Assembly: GCA_028291945.1 (NCBI GenBank)
Contig: JAQGNH010000392.1
Coordinates: 1 to 64,000 of the forward strand
Length of the DNA: 64,000 nucleotides
Source: Betaproteobacteria bacterium
GTDB lineage: Bacteria; Pseudomonadota; Gammaproteobacteria; Burkholderiales; SG8-41
Direction: 5' to 3'
The position numbers and the translations under genes were made by a program. The notes under the pieces were generated by a model that had not been told where the DNA came from, ran no database searches, and worked only from the letters and a program-made list of their open reading frames with translations. Positions 17,146 through 24,541 of the stretch are shown here, piece by piece (the stretch's first letter is position 1; every line of letters begins with the position of its first letter).

Positions 17146-17175
17146 TTTGTATTTATCGAGGGTAGTACAGGTCAA
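17146..17175 (-). promoter_or_regulatory. Putative sigma-70-type promoter for degP
   Basis: On the minus strand TTGACC (17170-17175) and TACAAA (17146-17151) are separated by 18 bp, ending 25 bp before the degP ATG. The -35 is close to consensus; the -10 is moderate. It would let degP be transcribed apart from rpoE-rseAB. Inference from sequence only. Confidence 0.4.
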
Positions 17176-17178
17176 TCT

Positions 17179-18177
17179 TTACTGCACAGCGGCTGTCGTT
17201 GGCCTCAACTCGAGAGAATTCCCAATTTGCATGATCGTCGCGGCAGGTGCCTCGCCCAGCACCGTAACGACGTGATTTCCATAGGGGCGCTTGTAAATGT
17301 TCACTGCACCCTGATGGCTGAGCGCCTGCGCAGCCTGCACGCGAGGCATGGGCTCGATGAATATGGAAACCGCAGCGAGCCCGTCCGAAAGTACGATTTG
17401 AGAGATCGCGCCGGTTTTTCCGACCAGCGACCGCTTGGCTTCCATCAGCTTCTTGAATCCTGGTAACTGGCTCGTGAGGACCCACCCCGTGTCGGCAGGT
17501 GTCGAAGGCGCCATGCTCAACGCCGAACGATCGATACGCCAGTTCTGAGCGCGACTCATCTCGGCGTACTTCGATTTCACTTTGTCGCGGCTGAAGTTTC
17601 CTCCCAGCGTGAGCTCGGTGAAAGCGAACGATTCGATCGGTTCGCCTTTATCATTTACCGTGTGCGCACGCAACGGAAGCGCGGACCCGAGCTCGGCACA
17701 GAAGCGGCGGCCGTAACGCAGATTATCGCGGGGAGCGAGTGCGATCCACTGGCAGTCGTAGCCCGCAACACGATCAACCTCCTCCTTGCGGATTTGGTAG
17801 CTGTCGCTGAGCCCGTTCATGGATTCCGGGACGAGCGCGGGAAAATTACGCGCGTTACGGCTGCGCTCTTCGATCAGCACCGTTTTCGCGGTCGGGAGAT
17901 AACAAATCACCTGCTCGTTGCTGCGGACGACCTCGCGAGGCGGACCATCCAGGGCTTCGAGCTTTTCGAATTCGCCTCCCGCGCTGTTCACAAAGTGGAC
18001 GACGCGCGAGGTCTCGACCTGGTTTCCGAATTGGTAAACGATGGTACCACTGTAATTCTGTTGCCGTGATGCATTGGCCATTTTTTTAAGCCAGGCAAAT
18101 GCCTCGCTCTGGCTGCCGCTATCTGCGCCGTGGACGGCACCTGTAGCGCCGAGCAGAACGATGGTCCAGATGCGCAT
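17179..18177 (-). CDS. rseB: Sigma-E regulatory protein RseB/MucB
   Basis: Periplasmic protein that binds the RseA/MucA anti-sigma factor and shields it from proteolysis until lipopolysaccharide or misfolded proteins displace it. 332 residues with a signal peptide ending near GAVHGADS, then the MucB/RseB fold: AFAWLKKMANASRQQNYSGT, VPESMNGLSDSYQ, DRVAGYDCQWIALAPRDN, and a C-terminal domain with GVNIYKR-like NIYKRPYGNHVVTVLGEAP. It is 24 bp downstream of rseA. Confident by context and by family sequence. Confidence 0.93.
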   Translation of the reverse strand: MRIWTIVLLGATGAVHGADSGSQSEAFAWLKKMANASRQQNYSGTIVYQFGNQVETSRVVHFVNSAGGEFEKLEALDGPPREVVRSNEQVICYLPTAKTVLIEERSRNARNFPALVPESMNGLSDSYQIRKEEVDRVAGYDCQWIALAPRDNLRYGRRFCAELGSALPLRAHTVNDKGEPIESFAFTELTLGGNFSRDKVKSKYAEMSRAQNWRIDRSALSMAPSTPADTGWVLTSQLPGFKKLMEAKRSLVGKTGAISQIVLSDGLAAVSIFIEPMPRVQAAQALSHQGAVNIYKRPYGNHVVTVLGEAPAATIMQIGNSLELRPTTAAVQ

Positions 18178-18201
18178 CTCGTCCTACCTGACGCTCAGGC
18201 G

Positions 18202-18729
18202 TCAGCGCCCCTCGGGCGCTCGCGTTGCGCTGACACTACGCATGTAGGGCGCCAGTCCCTGAATGGCAGTGCTCGGGGAAAAGCCCTGATGAGCCAGCAG
18301 ATATTCATTCATATGCCCTTCGCTCGAGACGCTTGCCATAGACGCGCTTGCGGGCGTAGCAACCACCCCGCTCCCGGGCGTCACCCCAGCCTGCAGCGCT
18401 CCGGGCACTGTCGGGGATAACGCAACCCAACCCACGAAGGCCACGGCGCAAAGCGAAGCTGCTGCAGAAAGTGCGTAAGTGACTCGTCTTGCCTGGCGTG
18501 TGCTGCGACGGGGCGCGAGGACAGTGGGCTCTTCCTGCAAGCGCTTGGAAAGCGACTCCGCAAAGCCAGAAGACAGAAGGCCCTGGCCTCTCATGGCATC
18601 GCCGATTAGGTGAAAGCTGTCCCAGCGCTCGCGCAACTCGGCGTCGCTTTTGAGGCGAACCACTTCCCGTTGAGCCTGAGGCTCGTCCAGCTCGCCGTCC
18701 ATCAATGCGGATATCGCGTCCATTACCAT
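18202..18729 (-). CDS. rseA: Anti-sigma-E factor RseA/MucA
   Basis: Inner-membrane anti-sigma factor that holds RpoE. 175 residues. The cytoplasmic N-terminal domain includes MDAISALMDGELD, ELRERWDSFHLIGDAMRG (classic RseA_N) and SKRLQEEPTVLAPR; one transmembrane helix around residues 90-110 (ALSAAASLCAVAFVGWVAL); then a periplasmic tail that would be cut by DegS-like and RseP proteases. The start overlaps the rpoE stop by 7 bp. The site-2 protease gene rseP is in this window at 46.9-48.3 kb. Confidence 0.93.
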   Translation of the reverse strand: MVMDAISALMDGELDEPQAQREVVRLKSDAELRERWDSFHLIGDAMRGQGLLSSGFAESLSKRLQEEPTVLAPRRSTRQARRVTYALSAAASLCAVAFVGWVALSPTVPGALQAGVTPGSGVVATPASASMASVSSEGHMNEYLLAHQGFSPSTAIQGLAPYMRSVSATRAPEGR

Positions 18730-19322
18730 CTCCTGTCCTTACTCGTGCCGAGCAAGGGTCTCAGCTTTTCCGCGATCGCTTCACGCGCGCGGAATATTCT
18801 CGAACGTACTGTCCCGATCGGACAATTCATGATATTCGCAATGTCCTCGTAACTCAGGCCTTCGATCTCGCGCAGCGTGATCGCAGTACGTAACTCTTCT
18901 GGCAGTTCTTCGAGGGTTTGGTTCACGGTTTCACCGACTTGCCGGCTCATCATCTCGTTTTCCGGCGTGTTTAAGTCGCGCAGCTGCTCTCCGTCCTCGA
19001 ATCCCTCAGCTTCCTCACTATCAATGTCGGTGGTCGTAGGCGCGCGGCGACCCATCGCCACCAGGTAATTTTTGGCGGTATTGATGCCTATGCGATACAA
19101 CCAAGTATAGAACGCGCTGTCCCCCCGAAAGCTCGGCAAGGCCCGGTAAGCCTTGATGAAGGCTTCCTGGGTCACGTCTTCGACCTCGGTCGAATCCCGT
19201 ATGAAGCGCGACAACAGGCGCCCGAGCTTGCGTTGATACTTGCTGACCAGCAGCTCGAAAGCGTGCTTGTCTCCACGTTGCGCACGCTCGACCAATTGCT
19301 GATCGATCTCGCGATCGCTCAT
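18723..19322 (-). CDS. rpoE: RNA polymerase sigma factor RpoE (sigma-E/AlgU)
   Basis: ECF sigma factor of envelope stress. 199 residues from the ATG at 19322 (MSDREIDQQLVERAQRGDKH). Region 2 holds FELLVSKYQRKLGRLLSRFI, VEDVTQEAFIKAYRALPSFRGDSAFYTWLYRI; region 4 holds LPEELRTAITLREIEGLSYEDIA and CPIGTVRSRIFRAREA. A frame extension to 19382 adds non-family sequence and is rejected. A good match to a sigma-E promoter lies about 120 bp upstream, implying self-activation. First gene of rpoE-rseA-rseB-degP. Confidence 0.97.
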   Translation of the reverse strand: MSDREIDQQLVERAQRGDKHAFELLVSKYQRKLGRLLSRFIRDSTEVEDVTQEAFIKAYRALPSFRGDSAFYTWLYRIGINTAKNYLVAMGRRAPTTTDIDSEEAEGFEDGEQLRDLNTPENEMMSRQVGETVNQTLEELPEELRTAITLREIEGLSYEDIANIMNCPIGTVRSRIFRAREAIAEKLRPLLGTSKDRRW

Positions 19323-19389
19323 CGATTCCGTCCCTGACCTTCGCGTTTTTATCCAAGTAGAGCGGCAGTACCGGCTGGACAAAGGCGAC

Positions 19390-19395
19390 AGTATA
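19390..19395 (-). promoter_or_regulatory. Possible housekeeping -10 box upstream of rpoE
   Basis: TATACT on the minus strand, about 68 bp before the rpoE ATG. A -35 match (TTCGCA) is present only with a long 19-bp spacer, so support is weak. rpoE genes commonly have one housekeeping and one self-dependent promoter, which is why it is listed. Confidence 0.3.
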
Positions 19396-19443
19396 ACCGT
19401 CCGACCCTGTGCCGTGCGAACGTGAGGGAGCGATCGTTACTGC

Positions 19444-19470
19444 ACTGACCGGGCACCCTGGATTAAGTTC
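19444..19470 (-). promoter_or_regulatory. Putative sigma-E autoregulatory promoter of rpoE
   Basis: On the minus strand TGAACTT (GAACTT at 19465-19470) is followed after 16 bp by TCAGT (19444-19448), matching the known sigma-E pattern GAACTT-N16-TCtgA in the -35 and partly in the -10. It points at rpoE, 122 bp from its start codon. Confidence 0.5.
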
Positions 19471-19546
19471 ACTACGCAACCGTGAGACCGACATGCCGTG
19501 TGCGGAAAACGTCCGACTGGAGCGCATGAAAATCATTCCAGCTCGG

Positions 19547-21055
19547 CTAAGTTGGACGGAGCCGCAATCCCTCCGGCACGACCAGGCGCTCCAATCCATC
19601 GAAGGCCCACTGCATCGCGAGCGCAAGCGCAGCAGCGGGAATGGCGCCGGCGAGCAGCATCGACGTGTCGTTGACAGCAAGGCCCGAGACGATGCGTTCG
19701 CCATAGCCGCCTGCGCCTATGAACGCAGCTATCGTGGCAGTACCTACAGCAATCACTGCTGAAGTCTTGATGCCTGCAAGTATGCTGCGGCTGGCGAGCG
19801 GCAATTCGACACGGCGCAGGCGCGACAACGCAGGCAGGCCAAGTACGCGTGCCGCCTCCTGCAGCGGCGGCGGCAGGTCGGCAAGTCCGCTTGCGGTATT
19901 ACGAACGATCGGCAGTAACGCGTAGAGGAACAGCGCAACCAGCGCGGGCACGGTGCCAATAGCACCCATTAGAGTGATGAGAAATGCAAGCAGCGCCAGA
20001 GCGGGCACCGTTTGCATCAGCCCGACAATGGCCATGATCGCCGTTGATGCACGCCGCGAGCGCGCAGCCACGATTCCGAGGGGGACGCCTATGGCAACAG
20101 CCGGTCCGAGAGAACCCAGGACGAGCGCCAAATGCTGCAGGGTGAGGTGTCCGAGATCGGGACCGAAGAGAACTGCGATAAAGGATCTGCTTGCACTCTT
20201 TCCCGCACGGCTATCCACGTTCGGTGGGGTCTGCCCCGAAACAAAGGTTGCCGCAGCTTCGCTAAACGTTTTTCCAGCGAGCTCGACCTGGGCGTTCATC
20301 GCGGCCATGCGCGAAGCGTCAATGCGACCTTCCAGCGACTGAATCGCTGCCCACGTGCGCGGGAAACGCTTGGGAAAATCGAGCCGGTACAGCAACACCG
20401 CGTCATATGCAGGGAAAAACTGTTTGTCATCCTCGAGGAGGCGAACCTGATACCGGGCGATCTTTGCATCCGTCGAATACACGTCGATCACGTCGATCTT
20501 GCCTGTGCTGAGCGCGTCGTATGCAAGTCCATGATCGAGACCCCGCGCGGCCTGAGGCAAAGCATATGCGGCTTTGACGGCGGGCCAGCCGTCCTTGCGG
20601 CTGAGAAATTCCTGCGTCAATCCGAACCTGAGCTCGGGATGGCGAGCGAGATCCGAGATGCGGGATATGCCGAGGTCTTGGGCACGTTTCCCCGACATCG
20701 CGAGCGAGTAGGTATTGTTGAACCCGAGCGGCACGCCGACTCCGAGCCCATCCTTCGCCAGCGCCTGGCGCAATTCTTCGAGGTTGGCCGACTGCTTGAG
20801 GCCGAGGAGCTCGAACGCAATAGTTCCGGTGTATTCGGGATACAGATCGACCGCACCGTTCTTCAATGCTCCAAACACGATTGCAGTGTTTCCCAGCCCT
20901 TGCCGATGCGTCACCTCGGCTTCGCCGGCCTGTCTTGCCGTTTGCGTAAGGATTTCGCCGAGGATGTAGGACTCGGTGAAGCGCTTGGAACCTACGTTCG
21001 CGGTTTCAGCGCCGCAAAGGGTGGGCAGGAGCAACAGGAGCAGCCACTTGATCAT
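19547..21055 (-). CDS. Osmoprotectant-type ABC transporter, fused substrate-binding protein and permease
   Basis: 502 residues: a signal-like N-terminus (MIKWLLLLLLPTLCGAET), an OpuAC/ProX-like binding domain (VGSKRFTESYILGEILTQ, DLYPEYTGTIAFELLG, DVIDVYSTDAKI; residues about 20-270), then a five- to six-helix permease domain (residues about 290-495) with the EAA loop EAARVLGLPALSRLRRVELP. In many bacteria these are separate genes; here they are fused, so the binding domain is tethered to the membrane domain. Likely substrates are glycine betaine, choline or related quaternary amines, not proven. Overlaps the ATPase gene by 4 bp (ATGA). Confidence 0.88.
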   Translation of the reverse strand: MIKWLLLLLLPTLCGAETANVGSKRFTESYILGEILTQTARQAGEAEVTHRQGLGNTAIVFGALKNGAVDLYPEYTGTIAFELLGLKQSANLEELRQALAKDGLGVGVPLGFNNTYSLAMSGKRAQDLGISRISDLARHPELRFGLTQEFLSRKDGWPAVKAAYALPQAARGLDHGLAYDALSTGKIDVIDVYSTDAKIARYQVRLLEDDKQFFPAYDAVLLYRLDFPKRFPRTWAAIQSLEGRIDASRMAAMNAQVELAGKTFSEAAATFVSGQTPPNVDSRAGKSASRSFIAVLFGPDLGHLTLQHLALVLGSLGPAVAIGVPLGIVAARSRRASTAIMAIVGLMQTVPALALLAFLITLMGAIGTVPALVALFLYALLPIVRNTASGLADLPPPLQEAARVLGLPALSRLRRVELPLASRSILAGIKTSAVIAVGTATIAAFIGAGGYGERIVSGLAVNDTSMLLAGAIPAAALALAMQWAFDGLERLVVPEGLRLRPT

Positions 21056-21795
21056 GTGTGCGCAGATAACGTGGGGACGCGCTGGGCGCGGATAAAACTC
21101 TCGACATAGGGCTCTGCAGGCCGCTGCACAAGATCGTCGAAGCTTCCCCGCTGCACCACTCTGCCATCCCTCATCATGACGATGTCGTCCCCTAAATACG
21201 CGGCTTCCGACATGTCGTGGGTAACCATGATCACCGTTTTGTTGAGCTCGCTGAATATGGATTTCAGCTGATCCTGCAGCTCGTAGCGTGTTACCGGATC
21301 GAGAGCACCGAGCGGCTCATCGAGCAAGATCAGTGGAGGATCGAGCATGAGCGCGCGCATCAGACCGATGCGCTGACGCTGGCCGCCGGAGAGCTGCTGC
21401 GGATATCGTTCGAGTGCATCAGGCGGAATGCTCACGAGTTTCGCAAGGACGTGCACGCGGTCGCTGATCGCTGGCGAGCTCATCCCAAGATGACGCGCGA
21501 GCAACGTGACGTTCTGTGCGGCGGTCAGATGAGGAAAGAGTCCGCCATCCTGGATAACGTATCCGGTTCGATGACGCAATTCATCAACGTTCGCGGGCGT
21601 CAGCACTTTGCCGTCGATCAGCACATGTCCCGTATCCGGCTCTACCAGGCCGACGATCATGCGCAATAGTGTGGACTTTCCGCATCCGCTCGGGCCGATC
21701 AGGACCGTCGTGCGGGCGCGTGCGAACTCGAGGGTCACCGGCACAACCGCGGTCCGACGACCATATCTTTTGGAAACGTTGTCGAGTGTGACCAA
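21052..21795 (-). CDS. Osmoprotectant-type ABC transporter ATP-binding protein
   Basis: 247 residues, the energising subunit for the fused permease downstream. Walker A GPSGCGKSTLLRM, Q loop YVIQDGGLFPHLTA, signature LSGGQRQRIGLMRAL, Walker B LILLDEPLGALD and switch MVTHDMSEA are all intact. Compared with OpuCA/ProV (about 380-400 residues) the tandem CBS domains that sense ionic strength are absent: the chain ends soon after the catalytic core. That argues for a quaternary-amine or other uptake system not gated by ionic strength (inference). Confidence 0.9.
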   Translation of the reverse strand: MVTLDNVSKRYGRRTAVVPVTLEFARARTTVLIGPSGCGKSTLLRMIVGLVEPDTGHVLIDGKVLTPANVDELRHRTGYVIQDGGLFPHLTAAQNVTLLARHLGMSSPAISDRVHVLAKLVSIPPDALERYPQQLSGGQRQRIGLMRALMLDPPLILLDEPLGALDPVTRYELQDQLKSIFSELNKTVIMVTHDMSEAAYLGDDIVMMRDGRVVQRGSFDDLVQRPAEPYVESFIRAQRVPTLSAHT

Positions 21796-21894
21796 GGAAA
21801 ATTAGTTGCCGATGAATGGAGATCGAGGCCGATCTAAAGTCTGCCGTCGCACGTGTCTTTGCTTCTGAACGGCGTCCATCGGCTTATTCGTGAT

Positions 21895-22749
21895 TTATAC
21901 AGCGGCCGGCGCTGGCGCTGGCGCTCGCTTCTCGTACTCAGCGGCCGCATCTTCGACCGTCATGAATACGGCACCGTTCTCCTTTAACGTCCGGATGAGC
22001 TTCTCCAGTGCGACCATCCGATGGCCGCGACCGATCACGAAGGGATGGAACGTATAGGTGAGAACACCCCAATCGAGGTTCGCTTTCAAGTACAGGAAGT
22101 CGTCCACCCAGTTTCCGAGGACACTGTTCGCATTCATGTTACCGGGCAGTATCCACGTCGGCGTTCGGATGAATTCAAAATGCGGATAGTCATCGAGCGT
22201 CCAGCTGATCGGCATTTCGATCAGCCGGGTCGAGCGCCCAAATACGGCGGGTTGTTCCAGCGTGATGATGTCGCCTTCACGCACGCGATACGGGAGGTAA
22301 TCGTCCGCCATCATGCTGCTGTCGTAGAGAAAGCCATGCTTCAGCAGCAGCTCGACCGAATGCGCGCTCAGGTCCCAAGAAGGCGATCGATAGCCCCGCG
22401 CAAGACGGCCCGTCAGTCTGTGTATTGCTTCGTTTGCGCGGATGAGCTCCTCCTCTTCCTCCTCATGGGTGAGCGAGGCCGGAGGACGGTGGGTCCATCC
22501 GTGATGCCCCACTTCATGGCCTGCATCAGCCACGCTACGGCATTGATCGGGGTAGGTTTCCAATGTATGGCCCGGGATGTACCACGAGCTCACGATCTCG
22601 TAACGCCTCAGGAGATCAAGTATGCGAGGCACGCCCACATGAGGTCCGAATTCTCCGCGCGAGATCGGGCCGGGTGAAGTCATTCCACGCGCGATCCAGC
22701 CCGAGATCGCATCGAAGTCGAATGTGAGGCAAACGATGCAGCGTGCCAT
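21895..22749 (-). CDS. NodB-fold polysaccharide deacetylase family hydrolase
   Basis: 284 residues from the ATG at 22749 (MARCIVCLTFDFDAISGW). Metal-site motifs: Asp in TFDFD, paired His in GHHGWTH, RSPSWD, and a later His in TFHPFVIGRG. No signal peptide, so it is cytoplasmic, which does not fit exported chitin/xylan deacetylases; it resembles the PuuE/HpPgdA-like branch, some of which hydrolyse cyclic amides. A poly Glu run (EEEEEEL) and an Ala-Pro tail are present. Divergent from an omega-aminotransferase gene; this pairing suggests a shared nitrogen-compound pathway. Substrate unknown. Confidence 0.8.
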   Translation of the reverse strand: MARCIVCLTFDFDAISGWIARGMTSPGPISRGEFGPHVGVPRILDLLRRYEIVSSWYIPGHTLETYPDQCRSVADAGHEVGHHGWTHRPPASLTHEEEEEELIRANEAIHRLTGRLARGYRSPSWDLSAHSVELLLKHGFLYDSSMMADDYLPYRVREGDIITLEQPAVFGRSTRLIEMPISWTLDDYPHFEFIRTPTWILPGNMNANSVLGNWVDDFLYLKANLDWGVLTYTFHPFVIGRGHRMVALEKLIRTLKENGAVFMTVEDAAAEYEKRAPAPAPAAV

Positions 22750-23046
22750 AGAGGTGCTCAGTAAATAGTTCGTGCACAGGTAGATCGGGATTTCGCCACA
22801 CCGATACGCGCACGGGTCATCGGGACGACTAACTCCGACGCCGAAAAGGGCGTCAATATACCATCCGTTCGCAGCATTCTCGCGACGTCTCCATCTGAAG
22901 CGCGAGCCCACAGCAGCGCTACTCGTTCAAGCCATGCACGGCCTCGGCAGTCGAGCCGACCCGGTTGGCTTACGGTGGCATCCGCACCTTAAGTGGCCGC
23001 TCAGCCGGCCCGCTGGCACAATAGGGTTTTCACTCCCTTGGCGGCC
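22750..23046. promoter_or_regulatory. Divergent intergenic region between deacetylase and aminotransferase genes
   Basis: 297 bp without a credible gene. It must hold promoters for both flanking genes. CACAAT near 23020 could be a -10 for the aminotransferase, but no good -35 was found. No clear operator seen. Confidence 0.4.
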
Positions 23047-24375
23047 ATGAATCCGCAAGACTATCAGTTCGATCCGTTCTGGATGCCGTTTACGGCGAAC
23101 CGCCAGTTCAAGAAAAGCCCGCGAATGCTCGTTTCAGCGCGCGACATGCACTTCATCTCTGATGACGGGCGAAAAATCCTCGATGGCACCTCGGGTCTGT
23201 GGTGTTCGAACGCCGGCCATTGCCGGCCGAAGATCACCGAAGCGATACAGCGCCAGGCGGGAGAGCTTGACTATGCCCCCGCATTCCAGATGGGTCATCC
23301 CGGGCCGTTCAAAGTCGCGGAACGACTCAAGAGCATCATGCCCGCGGACCTCGACTATACGTTCTTTACGAATTCCGGCTCGGAATCGGTAGACACGGCA
23401 CTCAAGATCGCGCTTGCCTACCATCGCGCGCGAGGTGAAGGTACGCGGCGCTGGCTGATCGGTCGCGAGCGCGGATACCACGGCGCGAACTTCGGCGGCA
23501 TTTCGGTTGGCGGCATGCCGGCGAACAGAAAAACTTTTGGCACCCTGCTTTCGAACGTCGATCATCTGCAGCACACGCACAACCTCGAGCAGAACTCGTT
23601 CTCGCGCGGCCAGCCTGCATGGGGCGCGCATCTAGCCGATGAGCTCGAAACACGCCTGGTGGCGCTGCACGACGCGAGCAACATCGCAGCCGTCATCATC
23701 GAGCCTATGGCGGGCTCCACTGGCGTGCTCGTGCCGCCGAAGGGCTATCTCGAACGGCTGCGCGCGCTCTGCGACAAACACGGGATTTTGCTCATTTTTG
23801 ACGAGGTGATCACCGGCTTTGGCAGGCTGGGTGCCCCGTTTGCGACGAGCCTTTTCGGCGTGGTTCCGGACATGGTCTGTCTCGCGAAAGGCCTCACTAA
23901 CGGTGCGGTGCCGATGGGCGCAGTCGTGGTCCGTAAGCACATCTACGAAAACATGATGACAGCCGCACCGGAAAACACGATCGAGCTCTTCCACGGCTAC
24001 ACCTATTCCGGGCATCCGCTCGCTGCGGCAGCAGCGCTCGCAAGTTTGGACGTGTTCGAACAGGAAGGCCTTTACGAGCGGGCTCGGGAGCTTGCGCCCT
24101 ATTTCGAGAACGCAGTTCACTCGTTACGCGAGCTGCCGCATGTCATCGACGTACGCAGCATCGGAATGGTGGCAGGCATCGAGCTGGAACCGCTCGCGGG
24201 CAAGCCGGCGGCCCGCGCATTCGAAGCGTTCCTGCGCTGCTTCGACAAGGATGTTCTGGTCAGAACTACGGGTGACACCATCGCGCTTTCGCCGCCGCTC
24301 ATCATCAGCAAGCAGCAGATCGATGAGCTCGTCGGGAAACTCGGCGACGTCCTGCGTGAAGTCGGCAGAGCCTAA
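23047..24375 (+). CDS. Omega-amino acid--pyruvate aminotransferase (class III, PLP)
   Basis: 442 residues from ATG 23047 (MNPQDYQFDPFWMPFTANRQ), the family's usual start. Moves an amino group from beta-alanine or other omega-amino acids and amines to pyruvate. Landmarks: TSGLWCSNAGH, TNSGSESVDTALKIA, YHGANFGGISVGGM, IFDEVITGFGR, and PLP lysine in LAKGLTNGAVPMGAV; FHGYTYSGHPLA near the C-terminal domain. The sequence is close to beta-alanine:pyruvate transaminases of proteobacteria. Divergent from the deacetylase gene and convergent with the large oxidoreductase gene. Substrate within the omega class is inferred. Confidence 0.92.
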   Translation: MNPQDYQFDPFWMPFTANRQFKKSPRMLVSARDMHFISDDGRKILDGTSGLWCSNAGHCRPKITEAIQRQAGELDYAPAFQMGHPGPFKVAERLKSIMPADLDYTFFTNSGSESVDTALKIALAYHRARGEGTRRWLIGRERGYHGANFGGISVGGMPANRKTFGTLLSNVDHLQHTHNLEQNSFSRGQPAWGAHLADELETRLVALHDASNIAAVIIEPMAGSTGVLVPPKGYLERLRALCDKHGILLIFDEVITGFGRLGAPFATSLFGVVPDMVCLAKGLTNGAVPMGAVVVRKHIYENMMTAAPENTIELFHGYTYSGHPLAAAAALASLDVFEQEGLYERARELAPYFENAVHSLRELPHVIDVRSIGMVAGIELEPLAGKPAARAFEAFLRCFDKDVLVRTTGDTIALSPPLIISKQQIDELVGKLGDVLREVGRA

Positions 24376-24400
24376 CGCTAAGTCAATAGTTAGAAAAGGA

Positions 24401-24485
24401 GGACGCAAAGGTAACGAACGTAAGCATGCCATGAGGCTGGATCACTAATCCATTCCTTAGCGACCCTGCTTCTTCCTTTGCGTCC
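24401..24485. repeat. Inverted repeat GGACGCAAAGG between convergent genes
   Basis: GGACGCAAAGG at 24401-24411 and its exact complement CCTTTGCGTCC at 24475-24485 are separated by 63 nt, in the 166-bp gap between the convergent aminotransferase and oxidoreductase genes. No T-run follows, so a bidirectional terminator is only possible. It may instead be an intergenic repeat family. Confidence 0.5.
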
Positions 24486-24541
24486 GCTGTTATCCCTGCT
24501 TTTCGGATTAAGTCTTACGTTTTGTTTTAGCGTGACCGCGC

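Noticed and set aside
20132..21109. 325-codon open frame on the plus strand
   Set aside because: Antisense shadow of the fused ABC transporter gene.
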